Translations under genes and position numbers: made by a program
Notes under the pieces: model-generated
The model's input: only the letters and a program-made list of their open reading frames with translations
What the model was told of the DNA's origin: nothing
The model's database searches: none
Shown: positions 9,985 to 18,706 of the stretch, one piece after another
Layout of the letters: the number at the start of each line of letters is the position of its first letter
How positions within the stretch are numbered: the first letter of the stretch is position 1
Source of the DNA: Pseudomonas oryzihabitans
GTDB lineage: Bacteria; Pseudomonadota; Gammaproteobacteria; Pseudomonadales; Pseudomonadaceae
Assembly (NCBI RefSeq): GCF_014522265.1
Contig: NZ_CP017024.1
Location: 3,260,001 to 3,324,000 of the forward strand
Reading direction: 5' to 3'
Length of the DNA stretch: 64,000 nt

Positions 9985-12900
9985 TCACTCCTGGGGCAGT
10001 ATGACCATGAAGGCGATCACTTCGAAGTCGTTGCTGCCGGCGAACTCGCCCTTCATCGCATGGCTACCGGCTGGGTTGAATAAGCTGGCGACGGCCCGCT
10101 CTTCACTCTTGCCGGCTACGGATGACACTGCAGCTGCCAGCAGGCTTTGTGCATAGCGCATGTCTTCGCCTAGCTTGGTGAGCTCGTCGAATCGGTTGCC
10201 AGCGGTGGCGTCAGGCAGTTCGCGGCCAAGGGCCAGGCGCTTGAGGCGATCCAGAATGCGCTTGGCCTGGGTGAAGGGCAGTAGCACGGTTTGGTCTTCT
10301 GCCACATGGATGAGGTAGTGGGGTGCAAGTGGGTAGCCATCGCTGATCTTGTCGGCGGCTTCTCCCTCAGCACGCAGGCAAAAAATAATGCCGGGCGGTA
10401 TGTCCTCGTCACGTGTTGTAGTGATGGCACAGGCACCCAGCGGCATGTTCTCCAACACCCCCGGATGGGCCTTGAGGTACTGGGCGAGGTCGATACGGAA
10501 GTCGGTGAGGGTGAGGTCGGTAATCGATACGCCACTGGACAGGTCTTCCAGGTCGATGACGGCATCCTGCAGCTTGAGCAGCTGCTTGCGGCGGTATTCC
10601 AGATCGTTCATCGCATCGCCGGACTGCGCTTCGATCAGGTTCTCTTCCCCGGTGGCGGATACGTCTAGCAGAACCATACGACCACTGACGCGTTGCTCCA
10701 GGTTGATATATTCCTCCAGCTCCATATTGGGCCAGAAGTTGACCAACTGGATGTGCTGGTTGGGTGAACCGATACGGTCGATTCGACCAAAGCGCTGGAT
10801 GATCCGCACCGGGTTCCAGTGAATGTCGTAGTTGATCAGCCAGTCGCAGTCCTGCAGGTTTTGGCCTTCGGAAATGCAGTCGGTGGCAATCAGCAGATCC
10901 AGCTCGCCTTCCTCGGCCATGTCGGCAGGGCGCTCTTTCGAGCGTGGAGAGAAGGTAGTCAGTATGGATGCCAGATCGGTACGCAGACCGGGGATCGTAG
11001 TTTGGTTGCGGCCGGAGCCGGTGACCAAGGCCGTTTGCACGCCCAAGGTTTCATTGGCCCAGGAGGCGAGCTGCTCGTACAAGTAGCGCGCCGTGTCGGC
11101 AAAGGCGGTGAAGATAATGACTTTGCGATTGCCAGGATTGATCGGGCTCTGGCACTTCTCAGCGAGCATCTTGCGCAGCTCTGCCAGTTTGGCATCACGC
11201 TGGGGTTGTACTTGTTGTGCTGCAGATAGCAGCGTGGCCAGGCGATTGCGATCTTCCAGCAGATCTTGCTTCCAGCGCACCAGGTCGACGTCACTCAGTA
11301 GCACCTTGACCTTGCGTCCGACCAGCAGTGCTTCAAACGCCGGATCGTCGATGTCGACATCGGCGATGTCGATTTCTTCAATTTCGTGGGCGTGCTGCTC
11401 GATACGTTCGAGGGTGCGTTCGACATCTTTGAGTTGCCGTTCGAGGGTCAGCGCAAACGACGACACCGCGCTTTCCATGCGCTTGAGGACGTTGATGCGC
11501 AGCAGGTGGATCAGACTCTCCTCGCGGTCAGCCTGGCGGAAGAAGCTTTCGCCACCGCGGATCTCGGTGCTGTATTTGGCGTCGTAAGCCGCTTGCTTGT
11601 GCTGCAGGACGTAGCGCAGCGGCGCATAGCTTGCGAGGTTGAGCCGGCGAATCTCTTGGTTGATTTCGCGAATGGCGCGAAATTGCCCAGCAGCATCCAC
11701 GTCAGCCTTGATGTTGATCGGGGGCAAGCGTGTGGGGAAACGGCCGGTTTCGGTGGTGCCGTAGTACTTCTCGATATGTCGACGCGAGCGGGCGATGGTC
11801 AGCAGGTCGAGAAGGGTAAAGTAGTCGAAGCCAAGCATTTCGACCAGGCGCTCCGGGGTCTTCTCGCGCTCGTCCAGATCCAGCCAGCGATTGAACTGCA
11901 GCTGGGCTTTGCGGGTGGTGGCTTCGATGCTGCTGATACCGTGCTCAAACAGAGCGTTGTCATCACCCTCGGTCACGAAAGCGATCTGGTTACGCAGGTC
12001 AGCCAGCCGGTTGTTGACCGGGGTGGCGGACAGCATCAGGACTCGGGTTTTTACACCCTCGCGGATGATTCTGCGCATGAGGCGGTCGTAGCGTGTTTCC
12101 TGCCCCTGGCGTGGGGCTTTCTTGTTGCGGAAGTTATGCGACTCATCGATCACGACCAGGTCATAGTTGCCCCAGTTGATGTGGGACAGATCGAGGTCGC
12201 CGGAAAGTCCGGCCTCGCGAGAAAGGTCGGTATGATTGAGAACGTCATAGTTGAAACGGTCTGACGCCAGCACGTTGCGCCGGTCATTTGCCTTGTAGAG
12301 CGTCCAGTTGTCACGCAAGCGCTTTGGACACAGCACCAGCACACGGTCGTTGCGCAGTTCGTGGTATTTGATGACGGCAAGTGCTTCGAAGGTCTTACCC
12401 AGGCCCACACTGTCGGCAATGATGCAGCCGCCAAAGCGGTTGAGCTTGTCGATGGCCCCCACGACGCCATCGCGTTGAAATTTGAAGAGCTTGTTCCAAA
12501 CCACCGTGTTGCGGATGCCAGTGGCGGATTTCACCACGCGATCCTCATCCAGCCCGTCGTCCTTTTCTTTGAAGAGCTGATGGAGAACCAGGTTGTACAG
12601 CGTGGCCGGCGAGCGCTGCTCGGCAATTTCGCGCAGTGCATTCAGCAGCTCGGTTTTATCGCCGGGGCGGGCATTCAGGGTTTGCCATTGGTTATCAAAC
12701 CAAGGTGCAAACATGGCCGCCTCCTGGGGCGACTCGCTGGCTTGGATCAGGCTCATGGGGTTGCCCGGCGTGATACCGAGGCCATCGGTGGTCAGCGCGA
12801 AGGAGCCCATGACGACCTGGTCGGGCGCGCCGACAGCATCCCTCAGTAAACCGATCCCTTGAGGGATAACTGAATTAGCGCGTTTCAGCTCGACCTTGGC

Positions 12901-13173
12901 ATTCAGCCAATCGTGGCAGCGTTTGGCGAGGCTTCGGGTAGTGAGGCGATTACGTGCGGCTCGGTCTGCTTCTCCGCCGAGCAGTTCCAGGCTCTCGCTA
13001 TCGGACGGCAGAATCAACTGAACTTTGCGCAGCTGAGCAAGGGCTTTGGCCAGTTCAGAGAATGCAAACAAGGAGAGCCTTGGGGAGGCACAGGCTAGCT
13101 GGTGATCCGCTTTCATTCGCTCGTTGAGCAAATCGATCACTCGGTCTTGGCCGGCGTTCTGAATCAGTCTCAT
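9985..13173 (-). CDS. SNF2-family DEAD/DEAH helicase of the defence operon
   Basis: About 1062 residues. The N-terminal about 200 residues resemble the phospholipase-D-like front domain of related helicases, without a clear HKD motif. The ATPase core follows: Walker A ADSVGLGKTFEAL, Walker B VIDESHNFRN, motif III LSATPVNNR, motif V TDCISEGQNLQDCD and motif VI IIQRFGRIDRIGS. A coiled-coil insertion sits between the two RecA lobes. I place the start at 13173 (MRLIQNAGQDRVIDLL) because AAAGG lies eight bases upstream and family proteins begin there; an in-frame ATG at 13275 would add 34 residues. It is the first gene of the operon and probably drives translocation along foreign DNA. Confidence 0.85.
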   Translation of the reverse strand: MRLIQNAGQDRVIDLLNERMKADHQLACASPRLSLFAFSELAKALAQLRKVQLILPSDSESLELLGGEADRAARNRLTTRSLAKRCHDWLNAKVELKRANSVIPQGIGLLRDAVGAPDQVVMGSFALTTDGLGITPGNPMSLIQASESPQEAAMFAPWFDNQWQTLNARPGDKTELLNALREIAEQRSPATLYNLVLHQLFKEKDDGLDEDRVVKSATGIRNTVVWNKLFKFQRDGVVGAIDKLNRFGGCIIADSVGLGKTFEALAVIKYHELRNDRVLVLCPKRLRDNWTLYKANDRRNVLASDRFNYDVLNHTDLSREAGLSGDLDLSHINWGNYDLVVIDESHNFRNKKAPRQGQETRYDRLMRRIIREGVKTRVLMLSATPVNNRLADLRNQIAFVTEGDDNALFEHGISSIEATTRKAQLQFNRWLDLDEREKTPERLVEMLGFDYFTLLDLLTIARSRRHIEKYYGTTETGRFPTRLPPINIKADVDAAGQFRAIREINQEIRRLNLASYAPLRYVLQHKQAAYDAKYSTEIRGGESFFRQADREESLIHLLRINVLKRMESAVSSFALTLERQLKDVERTLERIEQHAHEIEEIDIADVDIDDPAFEALLVGRKVKVLLSDVDLVRWKQDLLEDRNRLATLLSAAQQVQPQRDAKLAELRKMLAEKCQSPINPGNRKVIIFTAFADTARYLYEQLASWANETLGVQTALVTGSGRNQTTIPGLRTDLASILTTFSPRSKERPADMAEEGELDLLIATDCISEGQNLQDCDWLINYDIHWNPVRIIQRFGRIDRIGSPNQHIQLVNFWPNMELEEYINLEQRVSGRMVLLDVSATGEENLIEAQSGDAMNDLEYRRKQLLKLQDAVIDLEDLSSGVSITDLTLTDFRIDLAQYLKAHPGVLENMPLGACAITTTRDEDIPPGIIFCLRAEGEAADKISDGYPLAPHYLIHVAEDQTVLLPFTQAKRILDRLKRLALGRELPDATAGNRFDELTKLGEDMRYAQSLLAAAVSSVAGKSEERAVASLFNPAGSHAMKGEFAGSNDFEVIAFMVILPQE

Positions 13174-13547
13174 TAAGTATACCTTTGCATGATTCACATC
13201 CTGCTGATCAGCATAGACGTCCTGACCCTCATTCCTCACCTCGCCCGAATTTATGACTTTGCGTCCATCTTTCACAGTGAGGCAGCTGATCTACTCAGCG
13301 AGGCCAGCCCGCAGCGATGATCGGCGCTATTGATCCTGTCATTTTCCTCAGCTATCTGAGCGCGCCCGCATGGCGACTATCGAAACTCTGGTGGCTGGTC
13401 AAGCACCGTGGCTGCCTCTAAAGCTCGCCGCAGGGGAGCGCATTCTGCTCGATGCTCGTGCCCAATTCCTCTTTCGTATTCTTGAACCACGCCGTGAGAA
13501 CCGATCGCCCGGATCACTTTGGTGCTAAATAAGCCCTGCGAATGGTT
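13174..13547. other. Intergenic region at the right edge of the defence island
   Basis: These 374 bp separate the first defence gene from the LysR gene. They must hold the promoter of the minus-strand defence operon, but I see no unambiguous -35/-10 pair. The only other content is the doubtful small ORF at 13370-13528. I found no integrase, transposase or repeat of the tRNA-Pro 3' end that would define an attachment site. Confidence 0.5.
13370..13528 (+). CDS. Possible small ORF or gene remnant, 52 residues
   Basis: ATG to TAA gives 52 residues beginning MATIETLVAGQAPWLPLKLA. It has no clear ribosome binding site and no neighbour on the same strand. The LKLAAGERILLDARAQFLF stretch is faintly like a DUF2917-type beta segment, but the similarity is too weak to name it. 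It may be a decayed end of a core gene disrupted when the island was acquired, or chance. Confidence 0.2.
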   Translation: MATIETLVAGQAPWLPLKLAAGERILLDARAQFLFRILEPRRENRSPGSLWC

Positions 13548-14441
13548 TTAGTAAGGGAAATGAATCGAGTAATGCTTACGTAAAGCTTGAATAAAGTCCG
13601 TCGCCAGCGGCGTCTGGCCCGACCCCGCCGGTGCAACTACGTAAACCGGAAACAACAGCTCGGGCTCGAAGCGGTGGATGGTGATGCCCTTGTGCAGGAA
13701 GTCTTGGGCGACGTTCGGGCTCATGAGGGCTGCGCCCATTCCGGCGGCCACCATTTCGCAGGTGATTGAGCTGTATTGGCCTTCCACGGCGAGCTTGCGT
13801 TCGACACCGGCCTGCTCGAAGACCCTGTCCATCTGCTCGCGGGTGCCGTCGCCGTGGCAGAGCGAGACGAAGTTCTCGCCGTGGAGATCCTGAGCCCTGA
13901 TGACCTCCCGTGACGCTAGGCGATGGCCTGGTGGTAGCACGCAGACGGCGCGGAGTCGGGTGATCAGTAGTGTTTCCAGAGGGCCAGCGTCGCTGGGCTG
14001 GACTACTACGCCAAGATCGCAGAATTGAGACTGCACCCACTGCACCACTGTGGGCGAGGCGTTCATGTGCAGGGAGACGGTCAGCTCTGGACGGGTCGCA
14101 ACGAAGTCCTTGATGACGTGGGGAATGAGCGTGAGTCCGGTAGAGGGTACCGCGGCGATACGCAGGCGGCCGGTACCGAGGTTACGGATGTTCTTGGCTG
14201 ACTGACGCAGGCTGTCCAGCCCTACATATGCCCGTTCCACTTCCTGGAAGAAGGCGCTGCCTTCCTTCGTGGGTATCAGCCGTACCCCCGCGCGCTCGAA
14301 CAGTTTGAGTCCGGTGCTCAACTCAAGCTGGGCGATAAGTCGGCTGACATTGGGCTGCGAGGTGTGCAGGGCTTCGGCGGCCGCGGTCATGGAGCCTAGA
14401 CGCATCACGCTGCGGAAGGCTTCGATCTGCCTGAGATTCAA
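13548..14441 (-). CDS. LysR family transcriptional regulator
   Basis: A 297-residue LysR-type regulator. The N-terminal winged HTH (LRQIEAFRSVMRLGSMTAAA then HTSQPNVSRLIAQLE) is followed by a substrate-binding effector domain with the typical TGRLRIAAVPSTGL start. I choose the TTG at 14441 because GGAG lies seven bases upstream and the HTH then begins at residue 2; the frame is open further upstream but that part has no family match. It is divergent from the ABC importer/oxidase operon and very probably controls it in response to the imported compound. Confidence 0.85.
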   Translation of the reverse strand: MNLRQIEAFRSVMRLGSMTAAAEALHTSQPNVSRLIAQLELSTGLKLFERAGVRLIPTKEGSAFFQEVERAYVGLDSLRQSAKNIRNLGTGRLRIAAVPSTGLTLIPHVIKDFVATRPELTVSLHMNASPTVVQWVQSQFCDLGVVVQPSDAGPLETLLITRLRAVCVLPPGHRLASREVIRAQDLHGENFVSLCHGDGTREQMDRVFEQAGVERKLAVEGQYSSITCEMVAAGMGAALMSPNVAQDFLHKGITIHRFEPELLFPVYVVAPAGSGQTPLATDFIQALRKHYSIHFPY

Positions 14442-14455
14442 CAGAGCTCTCCATA

Positions 14456-14492
14456 TCAAATATGAATACTTAACCCGTACCTTCGTATTTGA
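14456..14492. promoter_or_regulatory. Candidate LysR operator (inverted repeat)
   Basis: TCAAATATG (14456-14464) and CGTATTTGA (14484-14492) form a 9-bp inverted repeat with one mismatch, separated by 19 bp. It sits directly upstream of the LysR start in the divergent promoter region, where LysR regulators usually bind. It is AT-rich in otherwise GC-rich DNA. Assignment is by position and symmetry only. Confidence 0.4.
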
Positions 14493-14664
14493 CCCTATGG
14501 GTTTAGGCTGACAATACTCGGTCACAAGCCAAATGGCCCCATAAAAAGAAAGCGTTTCCGAATGGCGGTTACCGCGATGTCCTCGGAGGCGGATGCATGG
14601 ATCTTCCGGTCGTGTTCTCACGACGTTCTCGATCTGCCGCAACGCAAAAAAGGGAGCATTGCCC

Positions 14665-15738
14665 GTGACCAGTCCGTATCTCGTCCGTACCTCATCCATC
14701 TCCTTGCGTCAGGGGTTGTCCGCGCTGCTGTTGGCCGCAGCGGGCGCTGGCATGACGCTTCCCGCTCACGCTGAAACGACGCTCTACGTGGCCGGCGTCG
14801 GCGGTTCTACCGAGCAGATGTACAAGACCCGCGTCATTCCCGCCTTCGAGAAGGCGCATGGGGTCAAGGTCGTGTATGTGTCGGGCAACTCGACTGAAAC
14901 GCTGGCCAAGCTGCAGGCGCAGAAGGGGCGGCAGCAGATCAACGTCGCCATGATGGACGACGGCCCCATGTACCAGGCGCTGCAGCTTGGGTTCTGCGAA
15001 AAGCTCACGGATGCGCCTGTCTACCAGGACCTGTATCCCCTGGCGCGCCTGAGTCCCGAGGCCACGGCAGTGGGTATGGTCGCCACCGGGATCGGCTACA
15101 ACGAAGAAGCCTTCAAGAAGCGCGGTTGGGCGGCCCCGACGTCCTGGACCGATCTTGAAGATCCCAAATATCGGCAACTGCTGGGCATGCCGCCGATCAC
15201 CAATACCTATGGATTGCATTCACTGATCGAGATGGCGCGGCTGAATGGCGGCGGCGAGAAAGACATCGATCCGGGCTTCGCGGTGTTCGAGAAGAAGATC
15301 GCGCCCAACGTGCTGGCCTGGGTGAGTGCGCCGGGCGAGATGGACGGGATGATGCAGAACGGTGATGTGGTCATGGCGGTGTACGGCAGTGGCCGGGCGG
15401 TGGCGTTGCAGAACACCGGCTTTCCGCTCAAGTTCATCTATCCGAAGGAGGGTGCCGTAGCCCTCCAGGTGGCCGCCTGCTCCGTCACGCCCAATGCGCA
15501 GTCCGAACTCTCCCAGCAATTCATTCAGTACGTGCTGTCGCCAGAAATCCAGAAGATCCAGTCCGAAAGTAACGGCTTCGCGCCGGTGAATCGCACCGTG
15601 AAGCTGCCGCCAGAACTGGCTGCCCGTATGCCTTACGGACAGGAAAAGGTCGACAGCCTGCTCAAGGTCGATTGGGACACCATCAACCAGAAGCGTTCCG
15701 AGTGGACGACGCGCTGGAACAGGACCATCGAGCGGTAA
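14665..15738 (+). CDS. ABC transporter periplasmic substrate-binding protein (PotD/AfuA-like)
   Basis: A 357-residue extracellular solute-binding protein of the spermidine/putrescine-type group. From the GTG at 14665 (AGGGAG eight bases upstream) the N-terminus is a signal peptide: RQGLSALLLAAAGAGMTLPAHA, cleaved before ETTLYVAGVGG. A longer ATG start at 14593 would bury the signal peptide. The mature protein would capture the substrate for the permeases at 17031 and 17909. Neighbouring oxidases suggest an amine, amino acid or opine ligand. The 232-bp gap to the ATPase gene contains a GAAGGCGCCTTC palindrome (15792-15803) that could lower downstream expression. Confidence 0.88.
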   Translation: MTSPYLVRTSSISLRQGLSALLLAAAGAGMTLPAHAETTLYVAGVGGSTEQMYKTRVIPAFEKAHGVKVVYVSGNSTETLAKLQAQKGRQQINVAMMDDGPMYQALQLGFCEKLTDAPVYQDLYPLARLSPEATAVGMVATGIGYNEEAFKKRGWAAPTSWTDLEDPKYRQLLGMPPITNTYGLHSLIEMARLNGGGEKDIDPGFAVFEKKIAPNVLAWVSAPGEMDGMMQNGDVVMAVYGSGRAVALQNTGFPLKFIYPKEGAVALQVAACSVTPNAQSELSQQFIQYVLSPEIQKIQSESNGFAPVNRTVKLPPELAARMPYGQEKVDSLLKVDWDTINQKRSEWTTRWNRTIER

Positions 15739-15970
15739 AGGGCATGTCGACCAGACGGCGATGAAGTGACACCGGGATTGCGGCTGGGGAGGAAGGCGCC
15801 TTCGGGCTACTTATCTACCCGCCACAGCGCCAAGCCCTGAATCCATTTCACCATCGTCCGGTTCCGACTCGCTCAATGATCGAGTGGCTGGTTTTTCCCT
15901 AGGAACCGGTCGCTCCCACCTCCCTTGTACGAACAGTGATCACGCCCTCGTGATCGCCGGAGGCATGCCC

Positions 15971-17044
15971 ATGGCTTTCCTGATCCTCGACGGACTCGTC
16001 AAAACCTATGGTGACTTCACCGCCATTGCCGGACTCGATCTGGCCGTGGAGAAAGGCGAATTTCTTTCCCTGCTCGGCCCTTCGGGTTGCGGCAAGACCA
16101 CGACGCTGCAAAGTGTTGCGGGTTTCGTACAGCCCAGCGCCGGGCGCATCGTGCTGGACGGTCGTGACATCACCCATGTCCGCCCGGAAAAGCGCGGACT
16201 GGGGATGGTGTTCCAGAGCTATGCCCTGTTTCCCCACATGACCGTGGCCGAGAACGTCAGCTTCGGCCTGGAGATGCGCGGTGTCCCGCGTAGCGAAAGG
16301 GCAGAGCTGGTGAAGTCGGCGCTCGACATGGTTAGGCTGCAGGGCCTGGGCGAACGCTATCCCAAGGCATTGTCCGGCGGGCAGCGCCAGCGGGTGGCCA
16401 TCGCCCGGGCACTGGCGATCCGCCCGGACCTGTTGCTGCTGGACGAGCCGATGTCGAACCTTGACGCCAAGCTGCGCGAGGACATGCACATCGAGTTGCG
16501 CGCCATCCAGCGCGACCTCGGCATCACCACCATCCTGGTCACCCACGACCAGGTTGAAGCGATGACCATGAGCGACCGCATCGCGGTGATGCACGGCGGG
16601 CGCATCGTGCAGATCGGTTCGCCGTTCGAGACCTACGAGCGGCCCCAGTCGCCCTTCGCCTCGAGCTTCCTGGGCAAGACCAATGCCTTCCCTGGCGCCG
16701 TCCATAACCGCAAGCCACGCTGCTACGAGGTCAAGGTCGATGGCCTGATGCTGCACGTCCCTCATGAGGGGCATCAGTTCGACGGCGATGTAAACGTCTA
16801 CCTGCGTCCGGAAAAGATTCGCCTGGCCGATCCTGCCGACGCACGCTTGCGCGGCACGGTGCGCATGCGGGTGTTCCTCGGCAACCTCTGGCTGATCGGT
16901 GTCGAGAGCCACCTGGGGCCGGTGAATCTGACGCAACCAAACCTCGGCGCGCCGCCGCCGCTGGAAGGGGAGGAGGTGGGCCTGACCTGGCTGGACGATG
17001 ACCTGCGCCTGCTCGGCCGGGAGGTGTCCCATGACCACCTATGA
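15971..17044 (+). CDS. ABC transporter ATP-binding protein (PotA-like)
   Basis: A 357-residue ABC ATPase with Walker A GPSGCGKTTT, signature LSGGQRQRVAIARALA, Walker B LLLLDEPMSNLD and the H-loop VTHDQVEAM. A C-terminal TOBE-like domain follows, typical of the spermidine/putrescine and iron families. The ATG at 15971 is preferred because GGAGG lies seven bases upstream; the nearby ATG at 15965 is too close to it. Its 3' end overlaps the first permease gene by 14 bases. It energises uptake through the inner membrane. Confidence 0.92.
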   Translation: MAFLILDGLVKTYGDFTAIAGLDLAVEKGEFLSLLGPSGCGKTTTLQSVAGFVQPSAGRIVLDGRDITHVRPEKRGLGMVFQSYALFPHMTVAENVSFGLEMRGVPRSERAELVKSALDMVRLQGLGERYPKALSGGQRQRVAIARALAIRPDLLLLDEPMSNLDAKLREDMHIELRAIQRDLGITTILVTHDQVEAMTMSDRIAVMHGGRIVQIGSPFETYERPQSPFASSFLGKTNAFPGAVHNRKPRCYEVKVDGLMLHVPHEGHQFDGDVNVYLRPEKIRLADPADARLRGTVRMRVFLGNLWLIGVESHLGPVNLTQPNLGAPPPLEGEEVGLTWLDDDLRLLGREVSHDHL

Positions 17045-17903
17045 TGCCGAGCGTGTCGGCAGCGCGCCCTGGCTGCTGACCGGGCCTGCGCTCCTCGTGT
17101 TCCTGACCTTGCTGGCAGCGCCGCTGGTGCTTACGGCCATGCTGTCGTTGAACCTGTTCAGCGACACCAAGGGCGTCATTCCCGTGTACTCGCTCGCCAA
17201 CTACCTGGAGGTATTCGGCGACGACTATTTCCACGAGATCTTCTTGCGTACGGGCGGAATGGCGCTCGCCGTGACCGTGTGCTCGGTCCTGATCGGCGTG
17301 CCGGAGACGCTCATCATCGCTCGCATGCGAGCACCCTGGCGGTCGCTATTCCTGCTCGTGGTGCTCGGTCCGCTGCTCATCTCGGTGGTGGTGCGCACCT
17401 TGGGATGGGCCATCCTGCTGGGCAACAACGGGCTGATCAACCAGGCGTTGCAGGCGTTGGGCATCATCGATTTCCCTATCCGCATGATGTTCACCCAGTT
17501 CGGCGTGGTGCTGGCGCTGACCCATGTGCTGGTGCCCTTCATGGTGATCGCCGTCTGGGCCAGCCTGCAGAAGCTCGATCTGCAGGTGGAGCAGGCCGGC
17601 CTGTCGTTGGGCGCTTCGCGGATGACGACCTTCAGGCGGGTGGTGCTCCCGCAGATCGTGCCGGGGATCCTCTCGGGCTCGATCATCGTCTTCGCCCTGG
17701 CGGCCTCGGCTTTCGCCACCCCCGCGATCATTGGCGGACGTCGCCTCAAGGTGGTCGCCACGGCCGCCTACGACGAATTCCTGGGTTCGCTGAACTGGCC
17801 GCTGGGCGCCGCCATCGCGGTGCTACTGCTGATCGCCAACCTGGTGATCGTGGTGGGCTGCAGCCGGCTGGCCGAGCGCCGTTTCAAACACGTCTTCGAG
17901 TGA
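17031..17903 (+). CDS. ABC transporter permease 1 (PotB-like)
   Basis: A 290-residue inner-membrane protein with about six hydrophobic helices and a BPD_transp_1 domain. The ATPase-contacting EAA loop is visible as QAGLSLGASRMTTFRRVVLP near residue 190. The start at 17031 follows GGGAGG and lies inside the ATPase gene. It pairs with the permease at 17909 to form the channel. The large first periplasmic segment (LNLFSDTKGVIPVYSLANY) is typical of PotB-type subunits. Confidence 0.92.
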   Translation: MTTYDAERVGSAPWLLTGPALLVFLTLLAAPLVLTAMLSLNLFSDTKGVIPVYSLANYLEVFGDDYFHEIFLRTGGMALAVTVCSVLIGVPETLIIARMRAPWRSLFLLVVLGPLLISVVVRTLGWAILLGNNGLINQALQALGIIDFPIRMMFTQFGVVLALTHVLVPFMVIAVWASLQKLDLQVEQAGLSLGASRMTTFRRVVLPQIVPGILSGSIIVFALAASAFATPAIIGGRRLKVVATAAYDEFLGSLNWPLGAAIAVLLLIANLVIVVGCSRLAERRFKHVFE

Positions 17904-17908
17904 TCGCC

Positions 17909-18706
17909 ATGTACCGGAACGGTTTCTTCTCCCTTGCCTTTCATACGCTCTTCATCGCCTTCATCGTCGCGCCGCTGGTGGTGGTGATGGCGGTGTCCTT
18001 TACCGGCGAAGGCTTCATCTCGCTGCCCTCCGGTGGCCTGTCGCTGCGCTGGTTCCAGGCACTGTGGGCCAATCAGGAAATGGTCGATGCCTTCTGGCTG
18101 TCGCTCAAGCTGGGCCTGGTGTCGGCGACGGTCGCCACCCTGCTAGCGGTCCCCGCGGCGCTGGCCATCAGTCGCTACGACTTTCCCGGCCGCGGGGCGA
18201 TCACGGGCTTCCTGATGTCGCCGCTGATGATTCCCTCGGTGGTGCTGGGGATCGCCTTCCTGCGCTTCTTTTCCCTCGCCCAGGTGGGCGGCTCGCTGTG
18301 GGCCCTGAGCATCACCCACGTCATCGTCGTGCTGCCCTATGCCTTGCGGCTGACCCTGGCGTCCACCATCGGCCTCGAGCGCGATGCGGAGCACGCGGCG
18401 CTGTCCCTGGGCGCCAATCGGCTGCAGACCTTCTGGCGGGTGATCCTGCCGCGGATCCGCACCGGCGTGGTGGGTGGCTGGCTGCTCGCCTTCATCCAGA
18501 GTTTCGACGAGCTGACCATGACGGTCTTCGTCGCCACGCCAGGCACCACGACCCTGCCGGTCGCCATGTACAACCAGATCGCCCAGACCATCGATCCCCT
18601 GATCACGGCGGCCTCTACGGTGCTGATCCTGGGGACCCTGGCGGTGATGCTGCTGCTGGATCGGCTCGTTGGCCTGGATCGCGTGCTGATCGGAGAGAAG
18701 CAATGA
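17909..18706 (+). CDS. ABC transporter permease 2 (PotC-like)
   Basis: A 265-residue inner-membrane protein with six predicted helices and the EAA loop AALSLGANRLQTFWRVILP. It starts five bases after the first permease and ends with ATGA, overlapping the first oxidase gene by four bases. This tight coupling of importer and oxidase genes supports a single catabolic operon. It forms a heterodimeric channel with the preceding permease. Confidence 0.92.
   Translation: MYRNGFFSLAFHTLFIAFIVAPLVVVMAVSFTGEGFISLPSGGLSLRWFQALWANQEMVDAFWLSLKLGLVSATVATLLAVPAALAISRYDFPGRGAITGFLMSPLMIPSVVLGIAFLRFFSLAQVGGSLWALSITHVIVVLPYALRLTLASTIGLERDAEHAALSLGANRLQTFWRVILPRIRTGVVGGWLLAFIQSFDELTMTVFVATPGTTTLPVAMYNQIAQTIDPLITAASTVLILGTLAVMLLLDRLVGLDRVLIGEKQ

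Noticed and set aside
2233-13528. Prophage or integrative element
   Set aside because: No integrase, phage structural, conjugation or replication genes and no attachment-site repeat were found; only defence genes are present.
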